A stretch of 64,000 nt of DNA from Bacteroidales bacterium (GTDB lineage Bacteria > Bacteroidota > Bacteroidia > Bacteroidales > UBA3663). Below, piece after piece: positions 45,639 through 53,375 of the stretch (position 1 is the first letter of the stretch; every line of letters starts with the position of its first letter). Made by a program: the position numbers and the translations under genes. The stretch is from assembly GCA_017548545.1 (NCBI GenBank), contig JAFYZW010000083.1:109875-173874 (forward strand). The letters are read 5' to 3'. The notes beneath the pieces were generated by a model. That model was not told where the DNA came from and made no database searches. It was given only the letters and a program-made list of their open reading frames with translations.

Positions 45639-46313
45639 TTAAGATTTGTCGTCAACCTTAAAGAAGTCGTCCGAGTCGGCCAGCTTCTGGCGCATTGCCT
45701 GTGACTCTTTGGGTGACATGGCATAGCAGCAATTAAACACTTTATCCATGAAACTTTCGCGCGAACGGCGTTCCCTTGCGAACATGCTGCGTGTGCCCGC
45801 TTCGTCCTGCACGAAGTTGAGGGCGTTCTTGATGTTCATCGTCTTGGCCACTTCGATGGCATCCTGGTTGGCACCGATGTAGGTGAAGAGCCAACCTTTC
45901 GACTTCATCTCTTCGACCATGCGGCTGATGTCACGGCTGGTGAACTCGTGCGAATCGTTCTCGTAACCGTCGGTGATGATGGTGACCAGTACGGAGTCGT
46001 TCTCCGATACATTCTTCTTCAGATGATTGACCGAGAGGCCGATGGCATCGTAGAGAGGGGTGCAGGTGCCTGGGTTATAGTCCTTGGACTCAAGGTCCTT
46101 GACCTCCGAGATGGGTTCACAGTCGCGGACAAACTTGATGCTTCCTGTCTGGAAGGGCACGAAGGTTACATACTGCTCCTGCTCGGGATATTTCTCCTGT
46201 GCGCGACGGATGGTCTGGAGGGTTTCGTTGACACCAGTGAGGGCCTGACGCTCGATGCAGCTCATGGAGCCACTCTCGTCGAGGATGATGAGGTTGAATA
46301 CGCGAGTTTTCAT
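45639..46313 (-). CDS. VWA-domain protein
   Basis: A 224-residue cytosolic von Willebrand A protein. The metal-ion-dependent adhesion site is complete: DxSxS at D12-S14-S16 (LILDESGSMS-like, IILDESGSMSCIERQ), Thr in NPGTCTPLYDAIG and Asp in TIITDGYENDSHE. The C-terminal 70 residues (MFARERRSRESFMDKVFNCC) are helical. No signal peptide is seen with ATG 46313; the longer frame begins in the leader. VWA proteins of this size commonly work with partner ATPases or kinases, but none is adjacent. Confidence 0.88.
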   Translation of the reverse strand: MKTRVFNLIILDESGSMSCIERQALTGVNETLQTIRRAQEKYPEQEQYVTFVPFQTGSIKFVRDCEPISEVKDLESKDYNPGTCTPLYDAIGLSVNHLKKNVSENDSVLVTIITDGYENDSHEFTSRDISRMVEEMKSKGWLFTYIGANQDAIEVAKTMNIKNALNFVQDEAGTRSMFARERRSRESFMDKVFNCCYAMSPKESQAMRQKLADSDDFFKVDDKS

Positions 46314-46423
46314 TTTTTTTTGGTTTTTAGAGTGATTATTGAAGTTTGTTTTTTTGCTTTTCATTACGATGTAGCAAAAATATTCGCGATGTTGCAGGAA
46401 AAATGAAAATATTTCCGAAAAAA

Positions 46424-46455
46424 TTTGGAACGATGGGGAGAAATGGTTATATTTG
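46424..46455 (+). promoter_or_regulatory. Promoter of the small lipoprotein gene
   Basis: TTTG (46424-46427), a 20-bp spacer and TATATTTG (46448-46455), 45 bp before the ATG at 46501. The transcript would run on through the palindromic array to the terminator at 47297. Confidence 0.88.
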
Positions 46456-46500
46456 CAGCGGTCATTAAGACAAACATTAACATTTATTATACGTTTTATT

Positions 46501-46971
46501 ATGAAAACGAAAATGATTTTTGGTTTACTCTTCTTCGTTTTAGGTTCTTTATTCTCTATGGTATCATGCGATGATATGTTGGATACTGAACCGTATGTGG
46601 ATACTTTCGACGTCGAGATTGGCGATAAATGGGGAAAGATTCATCTTACGGACAGCGTATTTTATGTTGGACCACAAGAAACGCTGTTGGAAACAACCGT
46701 CTTGGATTTAGATTCCACCCTGTTGTCTTATTTATCATTAGATTTTTATTTCGACGGGACAAGATACGGTCTCAGTTTGCATAATCGGAGTTCAACCACA
46801 GCAGGGGCTGACTGTTCCTTTGAATCACCATACTTGGATGCAGCGATTGAAGGTCAAAAGATTACTATGACCGTCAAAGAGAACAAATCGGGACAAAAGT
46901 TAGATTTATATTTGCATCTTCAAACTGGCCCAAATTATGGTAATATAGAGATACACCAATCTGCAAAGTAG
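46501..46971 (+). CDS. Small lipoprotein of unknown function
   Basis: A 156-residue protein with a signal peptide and lipobox ending at Cys23 (SLFSMVSC), followed by an acidic stretch DDMLDTEPYVDTFDVEIGD. The mature part is rich in beta strands. I do not recognise the family. Low G+C, own promoter. Its mRNA probably carries a roughly 350-nt 3' UTR with six hairpin-forming repeats. Confidence 0.8.
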   Translation: MKTKMIFGLLFFVLGSLFSMVSCDDMLDTEPYVDTFDVEIGDKWGKIHLTDSVFYVGPQETLLETTVLDLDSTLLSYLSLDFYFDGTRYGLSLHNRSSTTAGADCSFESPYLDAAIEGQKITMTVKENKSGQKLDLYLHLQTGPNYGNIEIHQSAK

Positions 46972-47005
46972 TTATAGATAGGAATTATCGTTTTAGAATG
47001 GATAT

Positions 47006-47239
47006 AGCACTATGTCGGCCGACATAGTGCTTCCGCAATTTGATAGAGCACTCTGACGCGCGACATAATGCTTGCTACGATTGGAAGAAGCACTCTGACG
47101 GCCGACATAAGGCTTGCAACGATTGGAAGAAGCACTCTGACGCGCGACATAATGCTCGCTACGATTGGAAATAGCACTCTGACGCGCGACATAGTGTTTG
47201 CTACAATAGAAGAAGCATTATAACGGCCAACATAGTGCT
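47006..47239. repeat. Array of six 26-bp palindromic units, period 41-42 bp
   Basis: Units begin at 47006, 47047, 47089, 47131, 47173 and 47214. Each is 26 bp with arms beginning AGCA and ending TGCT around a CGCG or GGCC centre. Unit 1 is a perfect 26-bp palindrome (arm AGCACTATGTCGG); units 2-5 have the left arm AGCACTCTGACG and pair imperfectly. The 15-16 bp between units is also conserved (TGCTACGATTGGAAGA-like), so these are not CRISPR spacers. The array lies between the lipoprotein stop and a terminator. Confidence 0.92.
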
Positions 47240-47296
47240 TACACCGAAATTTGAAGTATTTGTAGAATCTATACCGGATTTTCGCTCAATGTATAA

Positions 47297-47326
47297 GGGG
47301 TTGCAGCATGCTGCAGCTCCTTTTTT
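47297..47326 (+). terminator. Terminator after the palindromic array
   Basis: GGGGTTGCAGCA and TGCTGCAGCTCC (47297-47320) form a self-complementary stem with G-U pairs, followed by six T. In RNA the central bases would open as a loop. It would end the transcript that starts at 46424. Confidence 0.75.
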
Positions 47327-47355
47327 GTGCCTGTTTTGAAAAAAGTGCAGAATTG

Positions 47356-47387
47356 TTTCGTCATGTCGGAAATTCTTTGTATATTTG
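47356..47387 (+). promoter_or_regulatory. Promoter of the dynamin-like GTPase gene
   Basis: TTTC (47356-47359), a 20-bp spacer and TATATTTG (47380-47387); one mismatch in the -33 box. The leader to ATG 47523 is about 130 nt, longer than most here, and I see no clear structure in it. Confidence 0.7.
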
Positions 47388-47522
47388 CGGCGAATTAAAA
47401 GACGAAATCAATAGAAGTGCTGCAAGACTAAACCTTTAGACATGCTGAAGGTCAAAATGCAGGATATACAAAGAGTTGAAGAATAACCGATAATACAAGG
47501 AAACCAGAAAAAGAAACCATCA

Positions 47523-49436
47523 ATGGCTAATACCCCAAATACAAGTCTGGAGCTGCTCGAAAAGACTGCAGCGAGGGTGAGCAATCGCCTCAAGACGATT
47601 GCGCACGACACCGACCTCACATGGAACACCGAGCTCGACACGCAGATGCACCTGCTTCTGAACCGTGCCGAGGAGGTACACAGCAAGGCGTTTGTGGTGA
47701 TTGTCGTGGGCCCCGTGAAGTCGGGCAAATCGACCTTCGTCAATTCGTTGGCCCATGCTTACGTCAGCCCTACCCACTTCCTCGAATGTACGGTGCGTCC
47801 TTCGGTAATCTCGCAATGCAAGGCGGGGGAGGAGTGTCGTATCACCACCTTCCGACAGACCGAGTTCGACCCCGAGGCCTCGAAGGCCGACCACGTGGAG
47901 GCCATCATCGACTACATCAAGGGATTGAGCTATGCCGACCTGTCGGGCCTTGAGGTGCAGCATTATCCGCTGACCGAAGAGAATCTCACCGAGCATGTGG
48001 AGCAGCCCATCGACAACAAGGTGGTGCGCGTCACGACCGACAATGTGCTGACGTCCATCACAGCACCTGGTGGAGACTTTCTGGGTCGTGATATCTTCCT
48101 CGTCGATATGCCGGGCTTCGATGGTCTGAATGCCAACCTTGAGGACAAGGCTTATCCCATCATCGCGCACCGTGCCGACTTGGTAATCTTCATCCAGAGC
48201 TCCAATTCGGCCATCTCGAAGATCTCGACCGACTTCTTCGATATCCTCCGTGCAGGCAATGGTTCGGCTCCCGTCTGCTTAATCCATAATTACTTCGAGT
48301 CGGCCTACTGGCGCACCGAGGAGGAACAACAGCGAGCCATTCGTGGACAGATGGAGAAGGCGAAGGAAATCATTCGTTCGCGCGGCTTCAACCTGCCCGA
48401 TGCCAACTGTTTCTCGATCAACCTTGGCAAGGTGGCCGACAATAGCGAGGGGGCAACAGGTTCCATCGTTCTGCCCGAGTATCGTGCTGAGCTGGAGGCT
48501 GCCACCCAGTCTTTCCGCGAGATCGAGAAGGAACTCTACCAGCATATTATCAGCAGCCAGCATACGACACGACTGAACAACTGTCTGGGTCGTATCAGGT
48601 ACGAGAAGGAACTGCTCTGCAAGATGATTGACGAGCAGCTGGCGAAGTTTGATAAGGCACGCGAGCAGTACGACAAGGCCGAACAGGAACTCGATGCCAT
48701 TCGCGAAGACCATCAGCTCGTCTATTCACGTGCAGCTTTCCCCTTGCATTTCTCGGCAGATGACCTTGCAAGCAGCCTTGACGGTATTGCCAACGTGACC
48801 ATGAGCCAGCAGTTGAACATGGGTGCCAAATACAATGGAGCAACGGCTCGCGGCATCGTCACTTCGATGCTCAATATGTTCGCCCAGACCATCAGGACGT
48901 ATGTCGATAGCCACATTTCGATGACAGACTATCTGGAGAAGATCAACGCCATGACCGAGAGCCGCTTCCTCGAGATACGCAATGCTTTGAACCGTGTGGC
49001 GGGTATCACCATCCAACCTTTAAGCGGATTCAAGGACGACGAACTGAAGGTGGTCGAGAGCAACGCTGTCATGAAGGCTTATGACGTGGAGCAGAAGATT
49101 GGTGATACCTTCCTCATCGACCGATATAGCTATGAGCGTATGCGCAGCATGATGAACGAGGCCAAGATGACGGTGATTGGCGTCACACAGCCATCGGAGC
49201 CCGGCATCTACCGAGGCGGTTGCCTGCAGACCACTATTCTGCCCAGTGTGCAGCAGGATGTGGCCAACTGCTTGCAGGACATCATCCGCAAGCGCAGCGA
49301 GGCTTATTCGAAGCTGCTTGAAGAGAAACGTGGCGAGGTGCTTGCTGCCATCATTCCCGACTTCGACCAGGTGGATGCCCGCATCACCGCCTTGAAAACC
49401 CTCAAGACGAAGCTCGAGGGCATTCAGTTTACGTAG
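47523..49436 (+). CDS. Dynamin-like GTPase
   Basis: A 637-residue large GTPase. G1/P-loop GPVKSGKS is at 63-70, a conserved Thr-containing switch follows (LECTVRPSVIS), and G3 is VDMPGFDGLNAN near 198-209. The G4 motif is not a clear TKxD (CLIHNYFES is in its place). The rest is mainly helical with coiled-coil stretches (about 355-400), as in dynamin-family stalks. No membrane helix is seen; its partner at 49481 has two or more. Bacterial dynamins remodel or protect membranes, sometimes against phage or envelope stress. Which role applies here is not known. Confidence 0.85.
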   Translation: MANTPNTSLELLEKTAARVSNRLKTIAHDTDLTWNTELDTQMHLLLNRAEEVHSKAFVVIVVGPVKSGKSTFVNSLAHAYVSPTHFLECTVRPSVISQCKAGEECRITTFRQTEFDPEASKADHVEAIIDYIKGLSYADLSGLEVQHYPLTEENLTEHVEQPIDNKVVRVTTDNVLTSITAPGGDFLGRDIFLVDMPGFDGLNANLEDKAYPIIAHRADLVIFIQSSNSAISKISTDFFDILRAGNGSAPVCLIHNYFESAYWRTEEEQQRAIRGQMEKAKEIIRSRGFNLPDANCFSINLGKVADNSEGATGSIVLPEYRAELEAATQSFREIEKELYQHIISSQHTTRLNNCLGRIRYEKELLCKMIDEQLAKFDKAREQYDKAEQELDAIREDHQLVYSRAAFPLHFSADDLASSLDGIANVTMSQQLNMGAKYNGATARGIVTSMLNMFAQTIRTYVDSHISMTDYLEKINAMTESRFLEIRNALNRVAGITIQPLSGFKDDELKVVESNAVMKAYDVEQKIGDTFLIDRYSYERMRSMMNEAKMTVIGVTQPSEPGIYRGGCLQTTILPSVQQDVANCLQDIIRKRSEAYSKLLEEKRGEVLAAIIPDFDQVDARITALKTLKTKLEGIQFT

Positions 49437-49480
49437 ATGCGTTACTTGAATCCTTAAATACCCTTACTTAATCAAGAAAT

Positions 49481-50614
49481 ATGAAACGAAACATCATCAT
49501 CACACTGGTTATTATCTTGGGCATCATCGTGCTGATGTTCATCGGTGACGTGATTACGATAGGCGAGAAGCTGGCAAGGGTGACGCACCTATGGTGGATG
49601 GAATATGCTTTCTATGGCGTGATTCTTCTGGCGTTCCTTTTGCTGGTGATACGCCCTATCGTCAAACTGCATCGCACACCCGAATTGCCGAGTTTGAATC
49701 ATGAAGGGGTGAACAACGTTGTCGAATTGAAGAAGTTTGGTGCACGTTTGGCCGAGAACTGCAACTATATCGCAGACGAGAAGCTGCGTGTGGATCATCA
49801 ACTGCAGCTGCGCAATGATGTGCAGCAGTGGCACGACGAACAGAACTTGCGCGTGGTAGTTGACCGCGAGGTGCAGCTGCGTCTGCATGGCGATGCGGCG
49901 CTGGGTGTGCGTGGCATCGATCCGCTGGTGCGGCAGTGGGCACAGACGGTGTTCATGGTGACGGCAGTCTCACCAAGCAGCAAGATTGATACGTTGTCGT
50001 GCCTCGTGCTCGATTATACGATGGTGAAGGAACTGATTCTGGCTGCGGGTTATCGTCCCACCTATCCTCAGCTGATGCGCCTGTATTGGCGCATCCTCAT
50101 CACTGCAGTGCTTTCGTGGTGTGTGTCGGAAGCTTTGCATGGTGTGGGCGACATACATCCGTTCTCACTGTTTTCTGGCGGTGTGGATGGCGCAGATGTG
50201 AATGTGGGTGAGGTGGCCGACGGCACCGATGTGGCTGTCGATGGTTCGGACGTGGTGGTGGATGCAGGCGACATTGACCCCGAGGCTGAATCGGGCTTCT
50301 CGCTGGGTGCCATCCTTCGCAACTTCAAGATCCCGGGCATCATCGCTGGTCCTGCTATCGATGGCGCTGTGAATGCGTTGATGACGCTGCGCATCGGCTA
50401 TGTGGCACGCACATATCTCATGGAGGGTGCTGCGGCTATGCACGACAGTACGGCCCGACGCAATGTGAAGCGCCAGGCCGTGGTGGATTCGATGAAGAAT
50501 CTTCCTGAGGTGGTTATAAACGGAAGCAAAGGTGTCGGAACAGGTCTCACCAAGTTCTTCGTGACCTTCTTCGGTTCTCCGGTTTGGGAGAAATATAAGG
50601 CGAAGGGAATTTAA
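49481..50614 (+). CDS. DUF697/YcjF-like membrane protein, partner of the GTPase
   Basis: A 377-residue membrane protein lying 44 bp after the dynamin-like gene. Two N-terminal helices (5-22 and 40-60), a helical cytosolic part, then a hydrophobic segment near 204-220 and a C-terminal DUF697-like part (IIAGPAIDGAVNALMTLRIG). In proteobacteria YcjF (DUF697) is encoded beside the GTPase YcjX, so pairing with a GTPase fits the family. Residues 233-270 form an odd Asp/Gly/Val-rich insert (VDGADVNVGEVADGTDVAVD), nearly repetitive and very acidic. Confidence 0.8.
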   Translation: MKRNIIITLVIILGIIVLMFIGDVITIGEKLARVTHLWWMEYAFYGVILLAFLLLVIRPIVKLHRTPELPSLNHEGVNNVVELKKFGARLAENCNYIADEKLRVDHQLQLRNDVQQWHDEQNLRVVVDREVQLRLHGDAALGVRGIDPLVRQWAQTVFMVTAVSPSSKIDTLSCLVLDYTMVKELILAAGYRPTYPQLMRLYWRILITAVLSWCVSEALHGVGDIHPFSLFSGGVDGADVNVGEVADGTDVAVDGSDVVVDAGDIDPEAESGFSLGAILRNFKIPGIIAGPAIDGAVNALMTLRIGYVARTYLMEGAAAMHDSTARRNVKRQAVVDSMKNLPEVVINGSKGVGTGLTKFFVTFFGSPVWEKYKAKGI

Positions 50615-50628
50615 GGGTAGTAAATTCC

Positions 50629-51438
50629 TTACAACTGATTCAGCAATTCGATTACCGCGTTGTCGGCATCGCACCATTCGAGTCCCTTCATCTCTTCGGG
50701 AGTGAGCCAACGGTGGTCGCGATGCTCGCGACGTGTGAATTTTTCTTCCTTGCCGGTGCAGAGATAGCAGGAGAGTGTAAGCGCGAAGTCGGGGTAATCG
50801 TGATTGACGGTGATGAAATGACGGTCGATAGTGACTTCGTAGTTCATCTCCTCTTTCAGTTCGCGTACCAGTGCCTCTTCTTCGGTTTCTCCCTGCTCTA
50901 CCTTGCCGCCCGGGAACTCCCAGTGGAAGCTGGTGTAATGATGGCGCGTCTGGTCCTTCTGCGTGCAAAGGAAACGGGTGTCCTTCGACACGATGTTTTT
51001 CTCGCCTGGTTTAACCACATGGATGATGGCAGCCACGACATGATAGTGATGCCACGTCTCCTTGTGCCATAACTCGTAGATTTTCGACATAAGCTGGTAA
51101 TCCTCGGTTTCGGGGGTACAGCCGTTTTGTGTCATACTAAAGATGACATCGAGGTTGGGAGCGATGATGTCGATACGGAAGCTGAATTCGCCTTTTCCGT
51201 CCTTGGCGGTCTCGAAGCGTTCGAACCATACCCGACGAATGTCTTTCCAGCGATACATCTTGTTCTTCTTTTCTCCATGACGTGAAATCAGATGGATTCC
51301 ACCCTCGTGGACACGAAGTTCCTGGACGTAGTAACGCGCCAGGCGGTGCTGGGCCAGTCCAAGACGGATGGCGATGCTGGTCATCAACGGGATGTTTTCG
51401 GTCATGTACGAACCGATGAGTTTTCCTAAGGTATCCAT
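50629..51438 (-). CDS. NUDIX hydrolase with N-terminal extension
   Basis: A 269-residue two-part protein. The C-terminal part (about 130-269) is a MutT-like NUDIX domain with the box GKVEQGETEEEALVRELKEE (near 178-200) and a preceding FHWEFPGG, so it should hydrolyse a nucleoside diphosphate derivative such as an oxidised or unwanted dNTP. The first 130 residues (YYVQELRVHEGGIHLISRHG, RWKDIRRVWFERFE) form a separate domain that I do not recognise. It is divergent from the purine-salvage fusion gene. Confidence 0.88.
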   Translation of the reverse strand: MDTLGKLIGSYMTENIPLMTSIAIRLGLAQHRLARYYVQELRVHEGGIHLISRHGEKKNKMYRWKDIRRVWFERFETAKDGKGEFSFRIDIIAPNLDVIFSMTQNGCTPETEDYQLMSKIYELWHKETWHHYHVVAAIIHVVKPGEKNIVSKDTRFLCTQKDQTRHHYTSFHWEFPGGKVEQGETEEEALVRELKEEMNYEVTIDRHFITVNHDYPDFALTLSCYLCTGKEEKFTRREHRDHRWLTPEEMKGLEWCDADNAVIELLNQL

Positions 51439-51509
51439 AATATTTTACGGGTTAAGTGAGTTGCAGTTGATATCGTAATATCGATTCTATCTTGACGTTT
51501 ATTACGCTG

Positions 51510-51541
51510 CAAATATACGTTGTTTTGATGAAAAGAACAAA
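51510..51541 (-). promoter_or_regulatory. Promoter of the NUDIX gene
   Basis: On the minus strand TTTG (51538-51541), a 20-bp spacer and TATATTTG (51510-51517). Confidence 0.88.
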
Positions 51542-51556
51542 TTTTTTGCATAAAAA

Positions 51557-51588
51557 TTTGGTTGAAAGATAAAAATTATTTATCTTTG
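51557..51588 (+). promoter_or_regulatory. Promoter of the xpt-guaD fusion
   Basis: TTTG (51557-51560), a 20-bp spacer and TATCTTTG (51581-51588), 22 bp before the ATG. The leader is too short for a purine riboswitch. Confidence 0.9.
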
Positions 51589-51610
51589 TACCCGAAAAAT
51601 ACACAAAATT

Positions 51611-52636
51611 ATGAGAGAACTTGAAGATAGAATCATTCGTGAGGGTCATTTCCTCGCAGGAGGTGTCCTCAAGGTTGATGGTTTCGTTAATCATCAGATT
51701 GATATTCAACTGATGGTGGCTGTAGGACGTGAGATCGCTCGTCTTTTCAGACACGAAACGCGCATCAACAAGATTGTCACTGTGGAAGCCAGTGGCATTG
51801 CCCCAGCCCTGATGACCGGTCTCGCTATGGGTTTGCCTGTGGTCTATATCAAGAAGGACCGACCCAATACCATGGAGGATTGTTACAAGACCAGCGCCCG
51901 TTCGTTCACCAAGTCGAAGAACTACGAGCTTGTAGTCAGCAAGGAATATCTGGGCAAGGACGATGTGGTGCTCTTCGTCGATGACTTCCTTTCGTCGGGC
52001 AGTTCTGCCATTGCTTCGCTCGATCTATGCCGCATGGCAGGAGCTGAGATTGCAGGTGCAGCCTTCATGATCGAGAAGGAGTTCATGAACGGACGCAAGA
52101 ATATCCATGCTGCGTTCCACGATATCAGGATCGAAAGCCTCGCCATGGTGCAGAGCCGAGAGATTACTGAGGAAGACAAGAAGTTCATGCGCGTCGCCAT
52201 CGAAGCGTCGATCGAGAATGTGAAGAATGGCGGTGGACCTTTTGGCGCAGCCATTGTCAAGAACGGAGAACTGGTGGCTACGGGTGTGAACCGTGTGACG
52301 GCCAACAACGACCCCACAGCCCATGCCGAGGTGTCGTGCATACGCAACGCTTGCCAGAAAATGGGTACGTTCAATCTGGACGGCTGTGTGATCTATACGT
52401 CGTGCGAGCCTTGCCCGATGTGTCTGAGTGCAATCTATTGGAGCGGCATACAGAAGATCTATTATGGCAATACGGCCATCGATGCCAAGATGATCAACTT
52501 CGACGACCAGTTCATCTACGATGAGATCGACCGTCCGGCTACCGAGCGTTCCATCCCGTCGATATGCGTGCTCCGTCATGAGGCGCAGCAGGCCTTCCGC
52601 GATTGGCGCCTTAAGGTCGATAAGATTGAGTATTGA
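51611..52636 (+). CDS. Xanthine phosphoribosyltransferase fused to guanine deaminase
   Basis: A 341-residue protein that joins two purine-salvage enzymes. Residues 1-180 are a full xanthine phosphoribosyltransferase: VEASGIAPALMTGLAMGLPV and the PRPP loop VLFVDDFLSSGSSA (120-133). Residues about 185-341 are a cytidine-deaminase-fold guanine deaminase: NGGGPFGAAIVKNGELVATG, the zinc ligand and catalytic Glu in NDPTAHAEV (His238, Glu240), and CEPCPMC (zinc Cys268 and Cys271). The two usual proteins are about 190 and 155 residues; here the deaminase start Met is replaced by a short REITEEDKK link with no stop. Guanine would be deaminated to xanthine and then made into XMP by one polypeptide. Confidence 0.92.
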   Translation: MRELEDRIIREGHFLAGGVLKVDGFVNHQIDIQLMVAVGREIARLFRHETRINKIVTVEASGIAPALMTGLAMGLPVVYIKKDRPNTMEDCYKTSARSFTKSKNYELVVSKEYLGKDDVVLFVDDFLSSGSSAIASLDLCRMAGAEIAGAAFMIEKEFMNGRKNIHAAFHDIRIESLAMVQSREITEEDKKFMRVAIEASIENVKNGGGPFGAAIVKNGELVATGVNRVTANNDPTAHAEVSCIRNACQKMGTFNLDGCVIYTSCEPCPMCLSAIYWSGIQKIYYGNTAIDAKMINFDDQFIYDEIDRPATERSIPSICVLRHEAQQAFRDWRLKVDKIEY

Positions 52637-52645
52637 TAGAGGGCA

Positions 52646-53320
52646 ATGTTCGGTTCCAATTTAGAATTCCGGCATCCAGCCGACATCGAAAAGACGGTGC
52701 TGGAAGTGGGGATGCTGCCATTCTTCGAAAACGGCATCGCGGGATTCAGTGTGGCCGAACATACACCTTCCGAACTCTGGTTCAGTGACGAACAGGACGG
52801 ACCTTGGGAATGGAAAGGTCCCATCATCCAGCTGGGACATACGGCCTACGGGAAGTTCTTCAACCGAAAAGCCGGTTGGGTAGCCTTGGAATGGTTGCCC
52901 GACCTTGTCAATGTGCGCAGGGCATCCTATCCTTTGCCACCAGAAGATTCGCAAGCTCCCGAGCGTCTTATCTACGAGGTGCTTCGTCTCGACAGGGATG
53001 TGCTTTCGCGAGACTTGAAGCGCGAGGTGGGACTCTACGGCATGAAACTCAAATCGACGTTCGAACGCTATATCGCGCAGTTGCAGATGGGACTGTGGGC
53101 CTGCATCTCGGATTTCGAATACAACATCGACCAGTATGGCAACCGCTATGGTTGGGGTTTGGCACGCTATTCCACGCCGGAGGTGATGTATGGTACCGAC
53201 TTCGTGCGCTCGGCCATCGGGGTTCGAACGCCTGAGGAGTCATTACAGCGGCTGGTTGTCCAGCTCAAGAAGATTTTGCCTGATGCTAACGAACGACAGG
53301 TCCTGAAATTGCTGAAATAA
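52646..53320 (+). CDS. Conserved hypothetical protein (possibly AlkZ-related)
   Basis: A 224-residue cytosolic protein lying 9 bp after the fusion enzyme, so very likely co-transcribed. It is rich in Trp (PSELWFSDEQDGPWEWKGPI, VALEWLPDLVNVRR), followed by a region that may be a winged helix (EVLRLDRDVLSRDLKREVGL). This layout recalls AlkZ-related proteins of Bacteroidota, but that assignment is from memory and weak. No catalytic motif is evident. Confidence 0.7.
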   Translation: MFGSNLEFRHPADIEKTVLEVGMLPFFENGIAGFSVAEHTPSELWFSDEQDGPWEWKGPIIQLGHTAYGKFFNRKAGWVALEWLPDLVNVRRASYPLPPEDSQAPERLIYEVLRLDRDVLSRDLKREVGLYGMKLKSTFERYIAQLQMGLWACISDFEYNIDQYGNRYGWGLARYSTPEVMYGTDFVRSAIGVRTPEESLQRLVVQLKKILPDANERQVLKLLK

Positions 53321-53360
53321 GAAAAGGGGTGTTGCCAACGCGGCGACACCCCTTTTCTTA
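53318..53360. terminator. Strong bidirectional terminator
   Basis: A 19-bp stem (53318-53336 with 53342-53360, one G-T pair) and 5-nt loop, with A-run and T-run on both flanks, between convergent genes. Confidence 0.92.
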
Positions 53361-53375
53361 TTATATTAAGGAATA

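Noticed and set aside
47010..47192. Minus-strand repeat protein (14-residue unit SRVRVLLPIVASIM)
   Set aside because: It is a by-product of the 42-bp DNA repeat, which keeps frame by chance. There is no promoter, no leader and it ends in non-repeat sequence.
47006..47239. CRISPR array
   Set aside because: Repeat length is plausible, but the 15-16 bp linkers are conserved between units, are too short for spacers, and no cas genes are present.
51589..51610. Purine riboswitch before the fusion gene
   Set aside because: The leader is only about 20 nt from the predicted start site, too short for the aptamer.
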